Shown here in pieces: positions 27,906 to 38,240 of a stretch of DNA of 64,000 nucleotides (positions within the stretch are counted from its first letter, which is position 1; every line of letters begins with the position of its first letter). The stretch is from Bdellovibrio sp. GT3 (lineage in GTDB: Bacteria > Bdellovibrionota > Bdellovibrionia > Bdellovibrionales > Bdellovibrionaceae). Under the pieces are notes generated by a model. That model ran no database searches. It was not told where the DNA came from and was given only the letters and a program-made list of their open reading frames with translations. The translations under genes were made by a program, and so were the position numbers. Location of the stretch: assembly GCF_037996765.1 (NCBI RefSeq), contig NZ_JBBNAD010000006.1, forward strand, positions 248,001 to 312,000. The letters run 5' to 3'.

Positions 27906-29357
27906 ATGGTCACGTTGATTGTACGTCAGTCTCTTAAGAATGGGACTGCAAAAACTTGGAAATTGAGACCAACAAGCGAAACGCAAACGTTTGGCTCTTC
28001 CCGCCTTGCGGATGTGATTTCAATTTCACCAAACACAAAAGGTATTCAAGGCCTGTTTGAATATCGTGATGGTCAATGGTTCTATGTTGACATGGATATG
28101 GCTACCTCCAGCGGATTGAAACAATCCCCAGCCATCGCCTTGAACAAAGAATCCACTGTGAACTTGAGCGATTGCACATTGAGCTTTGAGCCAGTAAAAA
28201 AAGAAACCAATCTGTATTCCCGCCTGGAAAAATCCGGCAGCGACGAATCCACAGGTAAGAAGTTTCAACTTTTCCTGGTTAAACAAAACGGCCGCGTCGT
28301 ACAGACTAAAATCCAGCCTTTGAACAAGGCTTTCAAACCAGACTTTACCAACACTAAAGTGGCTTGCGTTCCTTCACCGGAATGGCACCGTCAAAACGTG
28401 GGTGATGTCGAGGTTTCCCAAAGAACTCTTTCCATGGAAGATGCTGCTGCTATGGGACGCTTTAATACAGCGAACCTGGTGGATGAGGACTCCAAAAAAG
28501 GCGTGGTTCTGATGCTCGGTGCTGCGGCCCTGTTTGTAACAGCCGCACTATTTGGACCAAAGGGCGGTGAAACCATGGCCCAGGTCGAGCCACCGAAAAT
28601 CGCGCAAAAAATCATAGTAAAAACTGAACTTAAACCAAAGCGTAAAAGAGCCGAAGCTCCTAAACAGCAGCAGATGGCAGCCGCACCAGCAGCCGCGCCT
28701 AAACAACAGGCCGCAGCTTCCGGTGGTGGTGGCAAGCTTGCCAATATGATGAAATCGATCTCTGACGGTCGTATTTCAAAATTGATTGGTAAAGTTTCCG
28801 CGCAAGGTGCGAAAAGTGCCAACGTGATGTTCGCTCAAGGTGTTAAAGCCGGTTCCGGTCCTTCCGGTCGTGGTTTGGCAGCTGTGGGCAATATCGAACG
28901 CTCCGGTCGTGACTGGGGTGCTGCAGGTAACGGTGCAGGAGTGATGATTTCCACTAATGGCAAAGGCGGCGGTAAAAGCGCTTCCGGCATGGGTGGTCTT
29001 GCTCAAGGTGGCACTGGTAATGCCGGTGTTGGTTTGATCGAAGAGGAATCTGAAATTACTGGTGGTTTGGACCGTGAGGTTATCGCCCAGTATATCAAAT
29101 CCAAATTGGGTCAGATCCTTTACTGTTACGAACGTCAACTGAGTGCGAATCCGGATTTGTTCGGTAAAGTCGCTGTGAAATTCACGATCGGTGGTACTGG
29201 TCAGGTTGAACAGCAGCTTATTGGCGACACAACTCTGAAGAATTCAACAGTTGAAGGCTGTATTTTGAATCGTGTAGCCGCATGGAAGTTCCCTGCCCCA
29301 CAAGGCGGAACGCGCGTGCTAGTTACATATCCATTTTTGTTTAAAAGTACCAACTAG
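27906..29357 (+). CDS. FHA-like / TM / AgmX-PglI C-terminal protein (GltG/GltJ-like)
   Basis: A 483-residue bitopic protein. Residues 1-97 form a divergent FHA-like cytoplasmic domain (QTFGSSRLADVISIS), without the canonical SxxH. A single helix VVLMLGAAALFVTAALF (about 200-216) is followed by a Lys/Pro/Ala/Gln then Gly-rich periplasmic linker. The C-terminal 97 residues (387-483: DREVIAQYIKSKLGQILYCY, ending LVTYPFLF) match the AgmX/PglI domain, a TonB-like contact module. This architecture fits the Myxococcus GltG/GltJ proteins that carry motor force across the periplasm to outer-membrane partners. Confidence 0.82.
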   Translation: MVTLIVRQSLKNGTAKTWKLRPTSETQTFGSSRLADVISISPNTKGIQGLFEYRDGQWFYVDMDMATSSGLKQSPAIALNKESTVNLSDCTLSFEPVKKETNLYSRLEKSGSDESTGKKFQLFLVKQNGRVVQTKIQPLNKAFKPDFTNTKVACVPSPEWHRQNVGDVEVSQRTLSMEDAAAMGRFNTANLVDEDSKKGVVLMLGAAALFVTAALFGPKGGETMAQVEPPKIAQKIIVKTELKPKRKRAEAPKQQQMAAAPAAAPKQQAAASGGGGKLANMMKSISDGRISKLIGKVSAQGAKSANVMFAQGVKAGSGPSGRGLAAVGNIERSGRDWGAAGNGAGVMISTNGKGGGKSASGMGGLAQGGTGNAGVGLIEEESEITGGLDREVIAQYIKSKLGQILYCYERQLSANPDLFGKVAVKFTIGGTGQVEQQLIGDTTLKNSTVEGCILNRVAAWKFPAPQGGTRVLVTYPFLFKSTN

Positions 29358-29371
29358 GACGGGAGATCGAA

Positions 29372-30139
29372 ATGTTTAAGAAAACACTACTAATATTCTT
29401 CGTGATGACAGCTCAGGCTTTTGCACAAACGGCGACAACTCCGACGGCAACACCTGCAGCTAAAACGCCAGTGGATTCGCGTGGCAGTGATAAACTTGAT
29501 ATTAAAAAACTGGAAAACAAGTACTGGGCCGCTAAGGATGAAGACTTTGGCGTGGTTCAGAACCGTCGTTACGTAAAAGCAGAGCGCTTTTATCTGACAG
29601 CTCGCGGTGGTATTCCATTCAATGATGCCTTCAGTGATGGAACAGTATTAGGAGCTGACTTCGGTTACTTCTTCAATGAACGCTGGGGTGTGGAGCTTTC
29701 CTACAATAAAGCTGATTTGAAGGACAATGATTCAACTCAACAGTTTATCTCTCGTTACGCAACTGTTCCTGATCACAACGTGCTTGATTCATCTTACTTT
29801 GCATCCGTGATCTGGGTTCCGTTCTACGCGAAAATGTCAGCTTTGGATAAAGCTATCATTTACTTCGACATGGGTTTCTCTGTGGGTTTGGGTAATGTGA
29901 ACTATAACATTATCAAAGAAGAAGGTAATGAATTGAAATCCGCTATCGGTTATAAACTGGGCGTGTTCCAACAGATCTTCTTTTCTGAGCACTTTGCCTT
30001 GCGCGCTGACTTGATCAACACGTGGGCCAACGAAACACAGATGACTTATGATTCCACTCCAAGTTACAGCCCACGTAATATGGGCGATAAAATGGTGAAC
30101 GATACCTCACTGATGCTAGGTATCACTTATTGGCATTAA
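29372..30139 (+). CDS. Outer-membrane beta-barrel protein of the gliding operon
   Basis: 255 residues: signal peptide ending QAFAQ, Thr/Ala/Pro linker, then a segment LENKYWAAKDEDFGVVQNRR typical of the myxobacterial outer-membrane beta-barrel family found with gliding genes (GltA/B/H-type), then about eight amphipathic strands ending in LMLGITYWH. The predicted site is the outer membrane, where it would be the outer contact of the trans-envelope complex. Confidence 0.8.
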   Translation: MFKKTLLIFFVMTAQAFAQTATTPTATPAAKTPVDSRGSDKLDIKKLENKYWAAKDEDFGVVQNRRYVKAERFYLTARGGIPFNDAFSDGTVLGADFGYFFNERWGVELSYNKADLKDNDSTQQFISRYATVPDHNVLDSSYFASVIWVPFYAKMSALDKAIIYFDMGFSVGLGNVNYNIIKEEGNELKSAIGYKLGVFQQIFFSEHFALRADLINTWANETQMTYDSTPSYSPRNMGDKMVNDTSLMLGITYWH

Positions 30140-30175
30140 TTTTACGTTATTGTCTCCAAGGCCGGGGGGTCTTTT

Positions 30176-32275
30176 ATGAATAAGCCAATGAAAGCAATGT
30201 TAGTGCTGCCTTTACTGTGCAGCACAGCCTTTGCCCAGGAATTGCCGAAAGCACTGAATGTAAAAACCCAGGGGGCTCCTGCAGCTGCAAATCTGCGGGT
30301 GAAATCCTCGATGGTTCCGACTTTTGAAATCTATCAAAAGAAAACGGTTAAAGGCAAAACTGAAGTCTTTAAAGTCAAAGCGATTCCGGAGCTGAATATT
30401 GGTTCCGAGCGCACGGTTGAGGCAACTCCACTGAGCCCGCTGCGTCTGCCCGCTTCTCAACAATTGGTTGTAAAACCAGTTAAGAAAGCGCCGATGATCA
30501 ATCCAATGACTGTTAAGATTCCTCCCTACACTGCTGTGGTAGGTGCACCCAAAGTTGTAACGTCACCGGAAGCTTTCACTAAAATTCCTGACGTGAAAAT
30601 GCTGGGCTCCATTAAGGATCCGTCCGTGGAAGAACCACAAACGAATCTTATGAAGATGGATGATATGAAGCCGAACGATTACAAATTGCTTCAGGCTTTG
30701 ATCTTCCTGGAAATCCAGCAAAAATACGAAATGGCCATGGGTCTTTTCTCGGAGTTGATGGAAGATAAAGAGCACCGTTTGGAAGCTCTTTACAACTATG
30801 CGATGACGGCAAAAGGTTTGGGTCTGAATACAGAATTCAGAACTTACATGATCAAGGTATCCCAGGAGACCAAAAACAAAGAATGGCAGGAAAGAGCAAC
30901 GAAAGCTCTGGTTGAGGGCATCACTTCCCTTGAACAATCTGACATCTCTTTGATTGATCCATTGGTAACGAAATACGAAATGGATGTGACGAAGAATTCA
31001 GACTACCAGATCACTCGTGCGAAGTACTATTCTTCCATCGGTAACCTGGGCATGATGGAAGACGCATTGATGCACATCGATGAAAAGTCCCCAAAATATC
31101 CGGAAGCATTGTTGCTTTCCGGCCTGTTCAACTATCGTCAAAATAAAGTGGATGAAGCCACTGTGAACCTTGAAGCATTGCTTAAGGCCACTGATGGCGA
31201 CAAGAAATCCCAAATCAGAAACGTGGGCGCGATCACTATGGCCCGCATTCAGTTCCAAAAAAGCATGTACAAAGAGGCGTTTCAGTCTTACTTAAAAGTG
31301 GACCGCTCCTCCCCTCTTTGGTTGCAAGCGATGACCGAGAGTGCCTGGACTCAGATTCTTTCTGAGGACTATGAAGGTGCTGCCGGCAATATGTTCTCCT
31401 TGCACACGGACTTCTTTAAGAACGCTTTCAACCCGGAATCCTTCGTGGTTCGTACGGTGGGCTATCTGAACCTGTGCCAATACGGTGACGGTGTTCAGGT
31501 TCTGGAAGAGATGCGTGGCAAATACGGTCCTTGGAAAGGCAAACTTGAGGCTTATAACAAAGCCCATAAGAAGTCCACGGACTACTATGAAACTGTGAAA
31601 AACTGGGCAAAGAACTCTGACCTGAAAGAAGTCGATGGCTTGCCACGTGCTTTCATCGTGGAACTTGCGCGCCACCCTGGTTTCATGAGCATCCAAAAGC
31701 AAATCAATAACTACGAGGACGAAATCACGAAGTTCAACAAGATCTCTTTCACATTGATCAAAATGGAAAAAGAGTTCCTGACGAAAAAAGCAGAAGCCAG
31801 CAAAGACGTGGCCACTGCTAAATCAAAAGGTCGTGACACATCAAGTGCTGAGAAAAAACTTTTGAGTTACCAGATTCAATACCATATCGCGAACAAAGCG
31901 CGCACATCGATCAAGAATCTGCGCACTCAGGGTATCGCCCGTATTGACAAGGAAAAGGACGGTCTGCGCTCTGACGCCGGCAAGTCTTTGCAAGGGAACT
32001 TTAAAAACATGGTTACCAACTTAAACCGTGTTCTGGATCAAAACGACGTGCTTCAGTACGAATTGTACTCGGGCGCTGGTGAACACATCCGCTACCAAAT
32101 GGCTGGCGGTGAAGTAACTGATAAAGAACGTCCAGAGTTAAAAGTGGCTAAAGAGAAAAGCTTGAACTGGAAATTCAAAGGCGAGATCTGGGAAGACGAA
32201 GTGGGTCACTACCGTTCATCTTTGAAAAATGTCTGCGCGCAGGATAATAGCGTTGCCGGCATGAATGAGCACTAA
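30176..32275 (+). CDS. Periplasmic TPR protein of the gliding operon
   Basis: 699 residues with a signal peptide (MNKPMKAMLVLPLLCSTAFA), a Pro/Lys/Val-rich extended region (about 25-150), TPR-like helices (about 165-430, e.g. KYPEALLLSGLFNYRQNKVDEATVN) and a long helical or coiled-coil C-terminal third (about 500-640). The context suggests a GltE/AglT- or AgmK-like periplasmic or outer-membrane-linked subunit. The N-terminal Pro-rich stretch could span the peptidoglycan. Confidence 0.7.
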   Translation: MNKPMKAMLVLPLLCSTAFAQELPKALNVKTQGAPAAANLRVKSSMVPTFEIYQKKTVKGKTEVFKVKAIPELNIGSERTVEATPLSPLRLPASQQLVVKPVKKAPMINPMTVKIPPYTAVVGAPKVVTSPEAFTKIPDVKMLGSIKDPSVEEPQTNLMKMDDMKPNDYKLLQALIFLEIQQKYEMAMGLFSELMEDKEHRLEALYNYAMTAKGLGLNTEFRTYMIKVSQETKNKEWQERATKALVEGITSLEQSDISLIDPLVTKYEMDVTKNSDYQITRAKYYSSIGNLGMMEDALMHIDEKSPKYPEALLLSGLFNYRQNKVDEATVNLEALLKATDGDKKSQIRNVGAITMARIQFQKSMYKEAFQSYLKVDRSSPLWLQAMTESAWTQILSEDYEGAAGNMFSLHTDFFKNAFNPESFVVRTVGYLNLCQYGDGVQVLEEMRGKYGPWKGKLEAYNKAHKKSTDYYETVKNWAKNSDLKEVDGLPRAFIVELARHPGFMSIQKQINNYEDEITKFNKISFTLIKMEKEFLTKKAEASKDVATAKSKGRDTSSAEKKLLSYQIQYHIANKARTSIKNLRTQGIARIDKEKDGLRSDAGKSLQGNFKNMVTNLNRVLDQNDVLQYELYSGAGEHIRYQMAGGEVTDKERPELKVAKEKSLNWKFKGEIWEDEVGHYRSSLKNVCAQDNSVAGMNEH

Positions 32276-32304
32276 GAGAAAATATTAAGGAAAAGGATTT
32301 GTAT

Positions 32305-32952
32305 ATGAAAAATTATATCAAACTGACAACAATGACTGTGCTTCTGACTTTCTCCACTGCTGCATTCGCACAAAACACAGCGAAAGAGGGCTTGGAGCGC
32401 ATCAAAACAAATTTGAACAATTCCAAAACGAACCTGACTGAGTACCAAAAAAACCTGAAAACGGTTGAAGGTAACTTGAACGAGGTTGCCAAAGCCAAAT
32501 CCGCTGTTGAAGGCCAACAAAAAGAAGTGTCGGCTCAAGCAGAGGAAAACACCAAGTCCATTCAGAAAATTGGCAAACAGGAAACTGAGCTTCAAGGTTT
32601 GATCAACGACGAGAAAGGCAAAACAGCGGCAGAGAATCAAAAGATTGCTGAGCTGGAGGCGATGATCGCGAAAATCAAGGAAAACCAGAAGAAGCGTGAG
32701 TCCAACGTTCAGGACTACCAGCATCAGATGTCACAATTGACAGAAGAGAAAAAAATCTGGAACTCCCGTCGCGACACTTTAAAGGATCAATACGACCAGG
32801 TGAACAAAAAAATCCGCGAGCTTGCATCCGAAGAAAAAGAATGGAAAGGCAAACAGCAGGGTTACAAAGGCGAAGTCAATCGCTGGCAAAAAGAAGTGGA
32901 TCGCCAACAAAAAATCAGCGACTCCTACAACTCTTTGGCTGAAGTTAAGTAG
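32305..32952 (+). CDS. Secreted coiled-coil protein, last gene of the gliding operon
   Basis: 215 residues from ATG 32305 (AAAAGGA site; an in-frame start at 32299 is less well placed). Signal peptide (MKNYIKLTTMTVLLTFSTAAFA), then an almost unbroken Lys/Glu/Gln-rich coiled coil from about residue 25 to the end. Charge pattern and length resemble periplasmic coiled-coil spacers. A strong terminator at 32981 ends the unit. Confidence 0.7.
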   Translation: MKNYIKLTTMTVLLTFSTAAFAQNTAKEGLERIKTNLNNSKTNLTEYQKNLKTVEGNLNEVAKAKSAVEGQQKEVSAQAEENTKSIQKIGKQETELQGLINDEKGKTAAENQKIAELEAMIAKIKENQKKRESNVQDYQHQMSQLTEEKKIWNSRRDTLKDQYDQVNKKIRELASEEKEWKGKQQGYKGEVNRWQKEVDRQQKISDSYNSLAEVK

Positions 32953-32980
32953 TAGTAAAACAGTCATTTAGTCCTAATAA

Positions 32981-33015
32981 GAGATCAGGTCCCCCGGCCT
33001 GATCTCTTTGTTTTT
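32981..33015 (+). terminator. Rho-independent terminator of the gliding operon
   Basis: GAGATCAGG (32981-32989) pairs with CCTGATCTC (32998-33006) over an 8-base loop, followed by a T-rich tail. It lies 28 bases after the last stop and before the first chemoreceptor gene. Confidence 0.88.
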
Positions 33016-33129
33016 CCACCCCCGTATTAGAACTGGACTTCAAAAAATCCTGAGCCCACCGAAAAGCTTTTCAGTCAGGCACCTTCCTTCACAGACAAAT
33101 CAATATAATTTAATAAAAGGACTGCTGAA

Positions 33130-34788
33130 ATGAATCAGAGCTCTCTTTCGTCTTGGTTCCGTGGGATCAAGGGAAAACTACTTTTCGCCGCTTGCCTGCC
33201 GCTGGTGGGATTTTCGATCATCTATTTTATTTCCAGCACGAGCATGACCAAGCTCAACGTCTTCTTGGATAGTGCAAATCTAAATATCATTCCGAATCTT
33301 GCTGCCGTGGGCGAAATGCGCCAGGCGCGAAACAAGTTCGGTTACCAGGTCTTTGCAGCCATGAGCATGGATACTGCAGAAAAAAGACAAGAACGCATTA
33401 AGATCTCCCGTGAAGCGATTGCCGAATTCAAAAAAGGCATGGAGGCGTACAAATCTGCTCCTTCTGATCCTGAATTGGCAACTACTGATAAAAAAGCTTA
33501 TGACGTCCTGGATGAATATATGAATTTGCTGGAAGAGACTGCAAAACTTGCAGAATCCGGCACCCCTGAAAACAACAAAAAAGCACAGGACCTGTTGGAT
33601 GGTCGTCTTTGGGAACTGGGCAGCATCATGGGCTCCATGACCGGCGCAGCCATCAAACAATACGAAGAGATCGCCAAAGAAAATACTTCTTCAGCTGACG
33701 CCACAATAGCCCAGTCTGAAACCGTCATCATGCTGACGACCGCAGCATCAAGTCTTGCGATTTTCTCGATCCTGCTGTTTATCGCAATCCGCCTTTCCAA
33801 ATCCGTGGGCAGTGTTGCAAGTCGCCTGTCTGACTCCAGTACACAAGTTGCCTCTGCGGTTGAACAACTTAATGAAGCTGGTAATAGCTTGTCACAATCC
33901 TCCACTGAAGCCGCGGCATCATTGGAAGAAACTGTGGCGGCCCTTGAAGAGCTGACTTCCATGGTACAAATGAACTCGGACAATGCAAAACAAGCAGCCA
34001 GCCTGTCTGCATCCTCCCGCTCCTCTGCTGAGGCAGGTGAAGCTGACATCAAAAACCTGATCACAGCCATGAATGATATCTCTCAATCCTCCAAAAAGAT
34101 CGAGGAAATCATCTCTGTGATCGACGATATCGCTTTCCAGACAAACTTGCTGGCATTGAATGCTGCCGTTGAGGCCGCTCGTGCTGGTGAACAAGGTAAA
34201 GGCTTCGCAGTGGTTGCGGAAGCGGTTCGTGCCCTGGCGCAAAGAAGTGCCTCTTCTGCCAAGGACATCTCTTCCCTGATCAAAGATTCCGTTTCACAAA
34301 TTGATCATGGCAGCAAAATTGCTGATCAAAGCGGAACAGTCCTTGCCAATATCGTGAACTCGATCAAGAAAGTTTCTGATCTGAATAACGAGATCGCGGC
34401 CGCAAGCTCTGAGCAAACAACAGGTATCCAGCAGATCAGCAAAGCGATGAATCAACTGGATCAATCCTCCCAGTCCAATGCAGCTTCTGCTGAGGAAATT
34501 GCAGCCACAAGTGGTGAGATCAACAACCTGGCTACTACGACTCAGACATTGACTGTTGAATTGACTCAAGTGATCTACGGCAGCAACGATGTGGTTCCAA
34601 TGCAAACAGTAGAAACAGAAAAACCAAAAAAGGCTGCACATAATGCTGCAGCCCCAAAGGTACTGCAATTCAAAAAAGCTCCAATAAAAGCAACTCCTGC
34701 CAAAGCTGCCAAAGCCGAAACATCGGAAGACCTTATTCCTTTTGACGACGATGGCGACCGTAAGGTTGGAACTACAAACGGATTTTAA
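33130..34788 (+). CDS. Methyl-accepting chemotaxis protein (tandem copy 1)
   Basis: 552 residues: helix 1 (about 15-35), periplasmic four-helix-bundle-type sensor (about 36-190), helix 2 ([22 protein letters not shown]), then the signalling coiled coil with the hairpin tip [21 protein letters not shown]. No recognisable HAMP lies between helix 2 and the signalling helices. A Pro/Ala/Lys-rich tail ends without a CheR pentapeptide. The signalling half is nearly the same as in the next gene, pointing to tandem duplication. Placed just after the gliding operon, it may steer surface motility; that is inference. Confidence 0.92.
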   Translation: MNQSSLSSWFRGIKGKLLFAACLPLVGFSIIYFISSTSMTKLNVFLDSANLNIIPNLAAVGEMRQARNKFGYQVFAAMSMDTAEKRQERIKISREAIAEFKKGMEAYKSAPSDPELATTDKKAYDVLDEYMNLLEETAKLAESGTPENNKKAQDLLDGRLWELGSIMGSMTGAAIKQYEEIAKENTSSADATIAQSETVIMLTTAASSLAIFSILLFIAIRLSKSVGSVASRLSDSSTQVASAVEQLNEAGNSLSQSSTEAAASLEETVAALEELTSMVQMNSDNAKQAASLSASSRSSAEAGEADIKNLITAMNDISQSSKKIEEIISVIDDIAFQTNLLALNAAVEAARAGEQGKGFAVVAEAVRALAQRSASSAKDISSLIKDSVSQIDHGSKIADQSGTVLANIVNSIKKVSDLNNEIAAASSEQTTGIQQISKAMNQLDQSSQSNAASAEEIAATSGEINNLATTTQTLTVELTQVIYGSNDVVPMQTVETEKPKKAAHNAAAPKVLQFKKAPIKATPAKAAKAETSEDLIPFDDDGDRKVGTTNGF

Positions 34789-34802
34789 TAAAAAGGATTG
34801 AT

Positions 34803-36275
34803 ATGAAATCTCAAGGATTTTCAGGTTGGTTCCGGGGCATTAAAGGACGTCTACTTTTCGCAGCACTTATTCCCGTCATTGGCTTCTCCATTTTGTTTGG
34901 GGTCGCCTACAGCACCATGGCTCGCTACAACGACATGTTGCAAATTTACTCTGACACATTGGTTCCAAATATGGATTTCATCGGAGAGATGCGCCAATCG
35001 CGGAATAAGTTTGGCTACCGAATTCTATTGGCCCTGGACAGTCAGGACCCTGAATTGCGCAAAAAAAGCATCAACTATGCAGCTGAAGGCGCTAAAGAGT
35101 TTGAAGACCACTATAATGAATATGCTGCAGCACCTTTTTTGCCAGGTGAAGACGCCATTCATAACCAGGCAAAGGAAAAAGTTCCTGAGTTTCTGAAAGT
35201 CATGCACACAATCCTGGAAAAGACGAAGTCAGGCACCCCAGAAGACCTTCAAGAGGCACGCACTTTATTAAGTGGCAAATTCAACGAACTTGGCGCTCCG
35301 ATCACAAAATTCAACCGTGAAGTGTCTGATCTTTACATCAAAGAATCAGAAAGAATGGAAGCCGGCTCTGAACTATTGCAAAAAGACTCCCGAATCATTT
35401 TGATTACGACTGCATCAATCGCCATTGTACTTATTTTTGGTATGTTGTGCTTTATCGCGGCCCGTATGTCCGGTGCTGTGTCATCGATCGCGGCCCGTCT
35501 GTCCACTTCCAGCTCGAATGTAGCTTCTTCCGTCGAGCAGCTCAGCGAGGCCAGCAACAGTTTGTCCCAGTCTTCAACAGAAGCCGCGGCGTCCTTGGAA
35601 GAAACAGTTGCAGCCCTGGAAGAATTGACTTCCATGGTACAAATGAATTCTGATAATGCGAAACAAGCAGCCGGCTTATCAGCGTCTTCCCGTCAAGCGG
35701 CTGAAACCGGTGAAAATGACATTAAGCTTTTAATCACGGCGATGACTGAAATTTCCCGGTCTTCCAGAAAAATCGAAGAAATCATTTCGGTTATCGACGA
35801 CATTGCATTTCAAACGAACTTGTTGGCTCTTAATGCTGCTGTGGAAGCCGCACGTGCTGGCGAACAAGGTAAAGGCTTTGCCGTTGTCGCGGAGGCGGTT
35901 CGCGCCTTGGCACAAAGAAGTGCTACTTCGGCTAAGGATATTTCCTCTTTGATCAAAGATTCGGTTTCGCAAATCGAACGCGGTAGCGAAATTGCCGATC
36001 AAAGCGGCACGGTGTTATCAAACATCGTAAGTTCCATCAAAAAAGTATCTGATTTAAATAATGAAATCGCTGCTGCAAGTTCCGAACAAACAACCGGCAT
36101 TCAGCAGATCAGTAAAGCGATGAATCAACTGGATCAGTCGTCACAATCAAATGCCGCATCGTCAGAAGAGATCGCAGCCACAGGGGGCGAAATCAACGGA
36201 CTGGCACAAACGACTCAAGGCCTGACTGTAGAACTGAACAAACTGGTTTTAGGCATCGACGCCTCGGTCGCTTAA
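34803..36275 (+). CDS. Methyl-accepting chemotaxis protein (tandem copy 2)
   Basis: 490 residues with the same layout as the upstream receptor: N-terminal helix in a near-identical start ([19 protein letters not shown]), sensor bundle, second helix ([20 protein letters not shown]), and the canonical tip [21 protein letters not shown]. Sensor domains differ far more than the signalling domains, as expected after duplication and ligand divergence. It lacks the long C-terminal tail of copy 1. ATG 34803 has an AAAAAGGA site, 14 bases after copy 1. Confidence 0.92.
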   Translation: MKSQGFSGWFRGIKGRLLFAALIPVIGFSILFGVAYSTMARYNDMLQIYSDTLVPNMDFIGEMRQSRNKFGYRILLALDSQDPELRKKSINYAAEGAKEFEDHYNEYAAAPFLPGEDAIHNQAKEKVPEFLKVMHTILEKTKSGTPEDLQEARTLLSGKFNELGAPITKFNREVSDLYIKESERMEAGSELLQKDSRIILITTASIAIVLIFGMLCFIAARMSGAVSSIAARLSTSSSNVASSVEQLSEASNSLSQSSTEAAASLEETVAALEELTSMVQMNSDNAKQAAGLSASSRQAAETGENDIKLLITAMTEISRSSRKIEEIISVIDDIAFQTNLLALNAAVEAARAGEQGKGFAVVAEAVRALAQRSATSAKDISSLIKDSVSQIERGSEIADQSGTVLSNIVSSIKKVSDLNNEIAAASSEQTTGIQQISKAMNQLDQSSQSNAASSEEIAATGGEINGLAQTTQGLTVELNKLVLGIDASVA

Positions 36276-36279
36276 AAAA

Positions 36280-37866
36280 CTATTTCAATTTTTTTAGTTT
36301 CATATAATCGAGCAGGAATCTTCCCTGCTCGATTTTTAGTTTCAAAGCCGAAAAGCCGTAAACCACAAGACAAGTAAAGATAGCAAGAGCCAACAAAAAC
36401 ACCTTCGCCCAACTGGAAGTGACCCCGGTCACCCACCCCGCAAAGTAAATCGCTGGCAGCGCCATCAACACACCTGACAGCAAAATCTTAGCAAGCTCCC
36501 GCATCATGACCGACCAGCGCGGTGGAATCGCGTAAGTCCCCATCAAGGCAATCACCAAACTCAACTGTAGCAACGAAGCTACCAGGCCCGACATCACCAA
36601 CCCTTGCAGTCCCAAAACTTCAATCCACAAAGGCGCCATACCGATATGCAAGGTCAGTCCCAGTATAGACGTCATTGCCGGCACCCAGGTATTTTTAGTC
36701 GCATAGTATGCCGGAATCAAAACGCGCACGGAAGACACCATCAGCAAACTTCCTGCATAAACTTTTAAGACCCCGGATGTTGCCAGCACATCGGTCACGG
36801 TGAAATGCCCGCGATAAAATAGAACCTCGACAATAGGTTCCGCCAGAAAGAACAAACCCACGGCGGCCGGCCACGCTAAAAACAAATTCATTAAGAAATG
36901 ATCTTGCAGCACGCTTTGAAATTGAGACGTTTCTTTTTTTTGAGCCAGTTCGCTTAGTGTTGGCAGCAAAGCCGCCCCGATACTGACTGCGACCAGCGAC
37001 AAAGGCAGCTCCAGCAGACGATCCGCCCAATACACGTAGGACAACGCCCCTTCACCCAATCCGCTGGCGAAGTGCAAGTTCACAAGAGTTGCCAACTGTA
37101 AAAGACCGGCGCCCAAAAGTCCTGGCACCATGTTCTTGAGTACTCTGCGAACATCGGCACTCCATAAATGCAAAGTGAAGCGCGGTAAAAAGTCTTTTTC
37201 CCGTAACACCCACCACAGCAATGCCGCCTGCAGGACTCCCCCAACCAAAACACCCCAGGCAAGACCATCCCCAACCTGGGGAAACCAAGCGGACGGCATG
37301 AAGGTAAATACCAGCATCGAGATATTCAGCAAGGCCGGAGCCACCGCAGGCAAACCGAAACTTCCGAGGGCGTTTAAAACCGCCATAAAATAGGCATAGG
37401 AACAAACGAAGAACACAAATCCAAACATGATCTGCGCCATACGAACGGTCATGTTCCATTTTTCAATATTCAAAAGATAGCTGTCGTCCAGAAGGAGCTT
37501 CAGAAGGGGCTCCATGCTGCCAAGCCCCCACAGTGTAAACACTCCGAGAACGATCAATAACAACGTATAAATGGCATTTAAAAGATTCCGGCCCCGCACC
37601 CCGCTTAAATCCTGAGCCTGAGCATCGATAAAAACCGGAATGAAACTCACAGAAAGGGCGCCTTCACCAAAAAGACGCCGGAAAAGATTGGGTAAACGGA
37701 AAGCCGCCGACCAAGCATCGGTGACCGCTCGATCAAAGAGCGCCGCCAGGGCCATATCGCGGAATAGGCCTAAAACGCGGCTCGTTAGGGTCCCGCCAGC
37801 CATGAAAAAGGCTCTTTTGAAGACCTTTTTGCGTTCTTCTTTTAATCCGCTTGCCTCCACAGACAC
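36280..37866 (-). CDS. murJ: Lipid II flippase MurJ
   Basis: 528-residue MviN/MurJ protein with about 14 membrane helices. The N-terminal signature MAGGTLTSRVLGLFRDMALA and LPNLFRRLFGEGALSVSFIP are typical. It flips lipid-linked peptidoglycan precursor to the periplasm. The frame opens at GTG 37866; another GTG at 37860 is possible. It converges with the second chemoreceptor, the stops being 5 bases apart, and is divergent from rpsT with 50 bases between. Confidence 0.93.
   Translation of the reverse strand: MSVEASGLKEERKKVFKRAFFMAGGTLTSRVLGLFRDMALAALFDRAVTDAWSAAFRLPNLFRRLFGEGALSVSFIPVFIDAQAQDLSGVRGRNLLNAIYTLLLIVLGVFTLWGLGSMEPLLKLLLDDSYLLNIEKWNMTVRMAQIMFGFVFFVCSYAYFMAVLNALGSFGLPAVAPALLNISMLVFTFMPSAWFPQVGDGLAWGVLVGGVLQAALLWWVLREKDFLPRFTLHLWSADVRRVLKNMVPGLLGAGLLQLATLVNLHFASGLGEGALSYVYWADRLLELPLSLVAVSIGAALLPTLSELAQKKETSQFQSVLQDHFLMNLFLAWPAAVGLFFLAEPIVEVLFYRGHFTVTDVLATSGVLKVYAGSLLMVSSVRVLIPAYYATKNTWVPAMTSILGLTLHIGMAPLWIEVLGLQGLVMSGLVASLLQLSLVIALMGTYAIPPRWSVMMRELAKILLSGVLMALPAIYFAGWVTGVTSSWAKVFLLALAIFTCLVVYGFSALKLKIEQGRFLLDYMKLKKLK
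36307..36338 (+). terminator. Terminator-like hairpin for the chemoreceptor transcript, inside murJ
   Basis: ATCGAGCAGG (36307-36316) pairs perfectly with CCTGCTCGAT (36324-36333), followed by TTTTAG on the plus strand. It lies 32 bases after the second receptor's stop and overlaps the last codons of the convergent murJ. Confidence 0.65.
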
Positions 37867-37916
37867 CCTATGTTAATCCCTTTGGTTCGTTTATAAGATT
37901 AAGTGGAGGCTATACC

Positions 37917-38177
37917 TTGGCAAATCATAAGTCAGCAGCAAAAAGAGCTCGTCAATCTATCCGTAAAACAGCAGTAAACAATGCTCGTAAAAGCACTGTA
38001 AAAACAGCTGAAAAAAAACTTGTTAAAGCTATCGAAGCTAAAGACGTTAAAGCTCTTCCTGAGTTGTTGAAGAACTTCACAGCTCAAGTAATGAAAGCTG
38101 CTAAAACTGGCGTTATCAAAAAAGAAACGGCTTCTCGTAAAATCAGCCGTCTTGCTACTCGCGCTTCTGCAAAGTAA
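37917..38177 (+). CDS. rpsT: 30S ribosomal protein S20
   Basis: 86-residue S20, starting LANHKSAAKRARQSIRKTAV and highly basic throughout. The start is TTG 37917 with GGAGGC 7 bases upstream; longer in-frame starts lie in the leader. A TTG start is also known for E. coli rpsT, where it serves autoregulation. Binds 16S rRNA early in 30S assembly. A terminator follows at 38200. Confidence 0.95.
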   Translation: MANHKSAAKRARQSIRKTAVNNARKSTVKTAEKKLVKAIEAKDVKALPELLKNFTAQVMKAAKTGVIKKETASRKISRLATRASAK

Positions 38178-38199
38178 TTCGCGTAGTTAAATGCTAACG

Positions 38200-38232
38200 A
38201 AAAATAGGGTGACCACCGGTCGCCCTATTTTT
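38200..38232. terminator. Bidirectional terminator between rpsT and the PilZ gene
   Basis: A 15-bp stem (AAAAATAGGGTGACC with GGTCGCCCTATTTTT, one wobble pair) and a 3-base loop sit between convergent genes ending at 38177 (+) and 38241 (-), with A/T tracts on both flanks. Confidence 0.88.
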
Positions 38233-38240
38233 GTTTGTGC

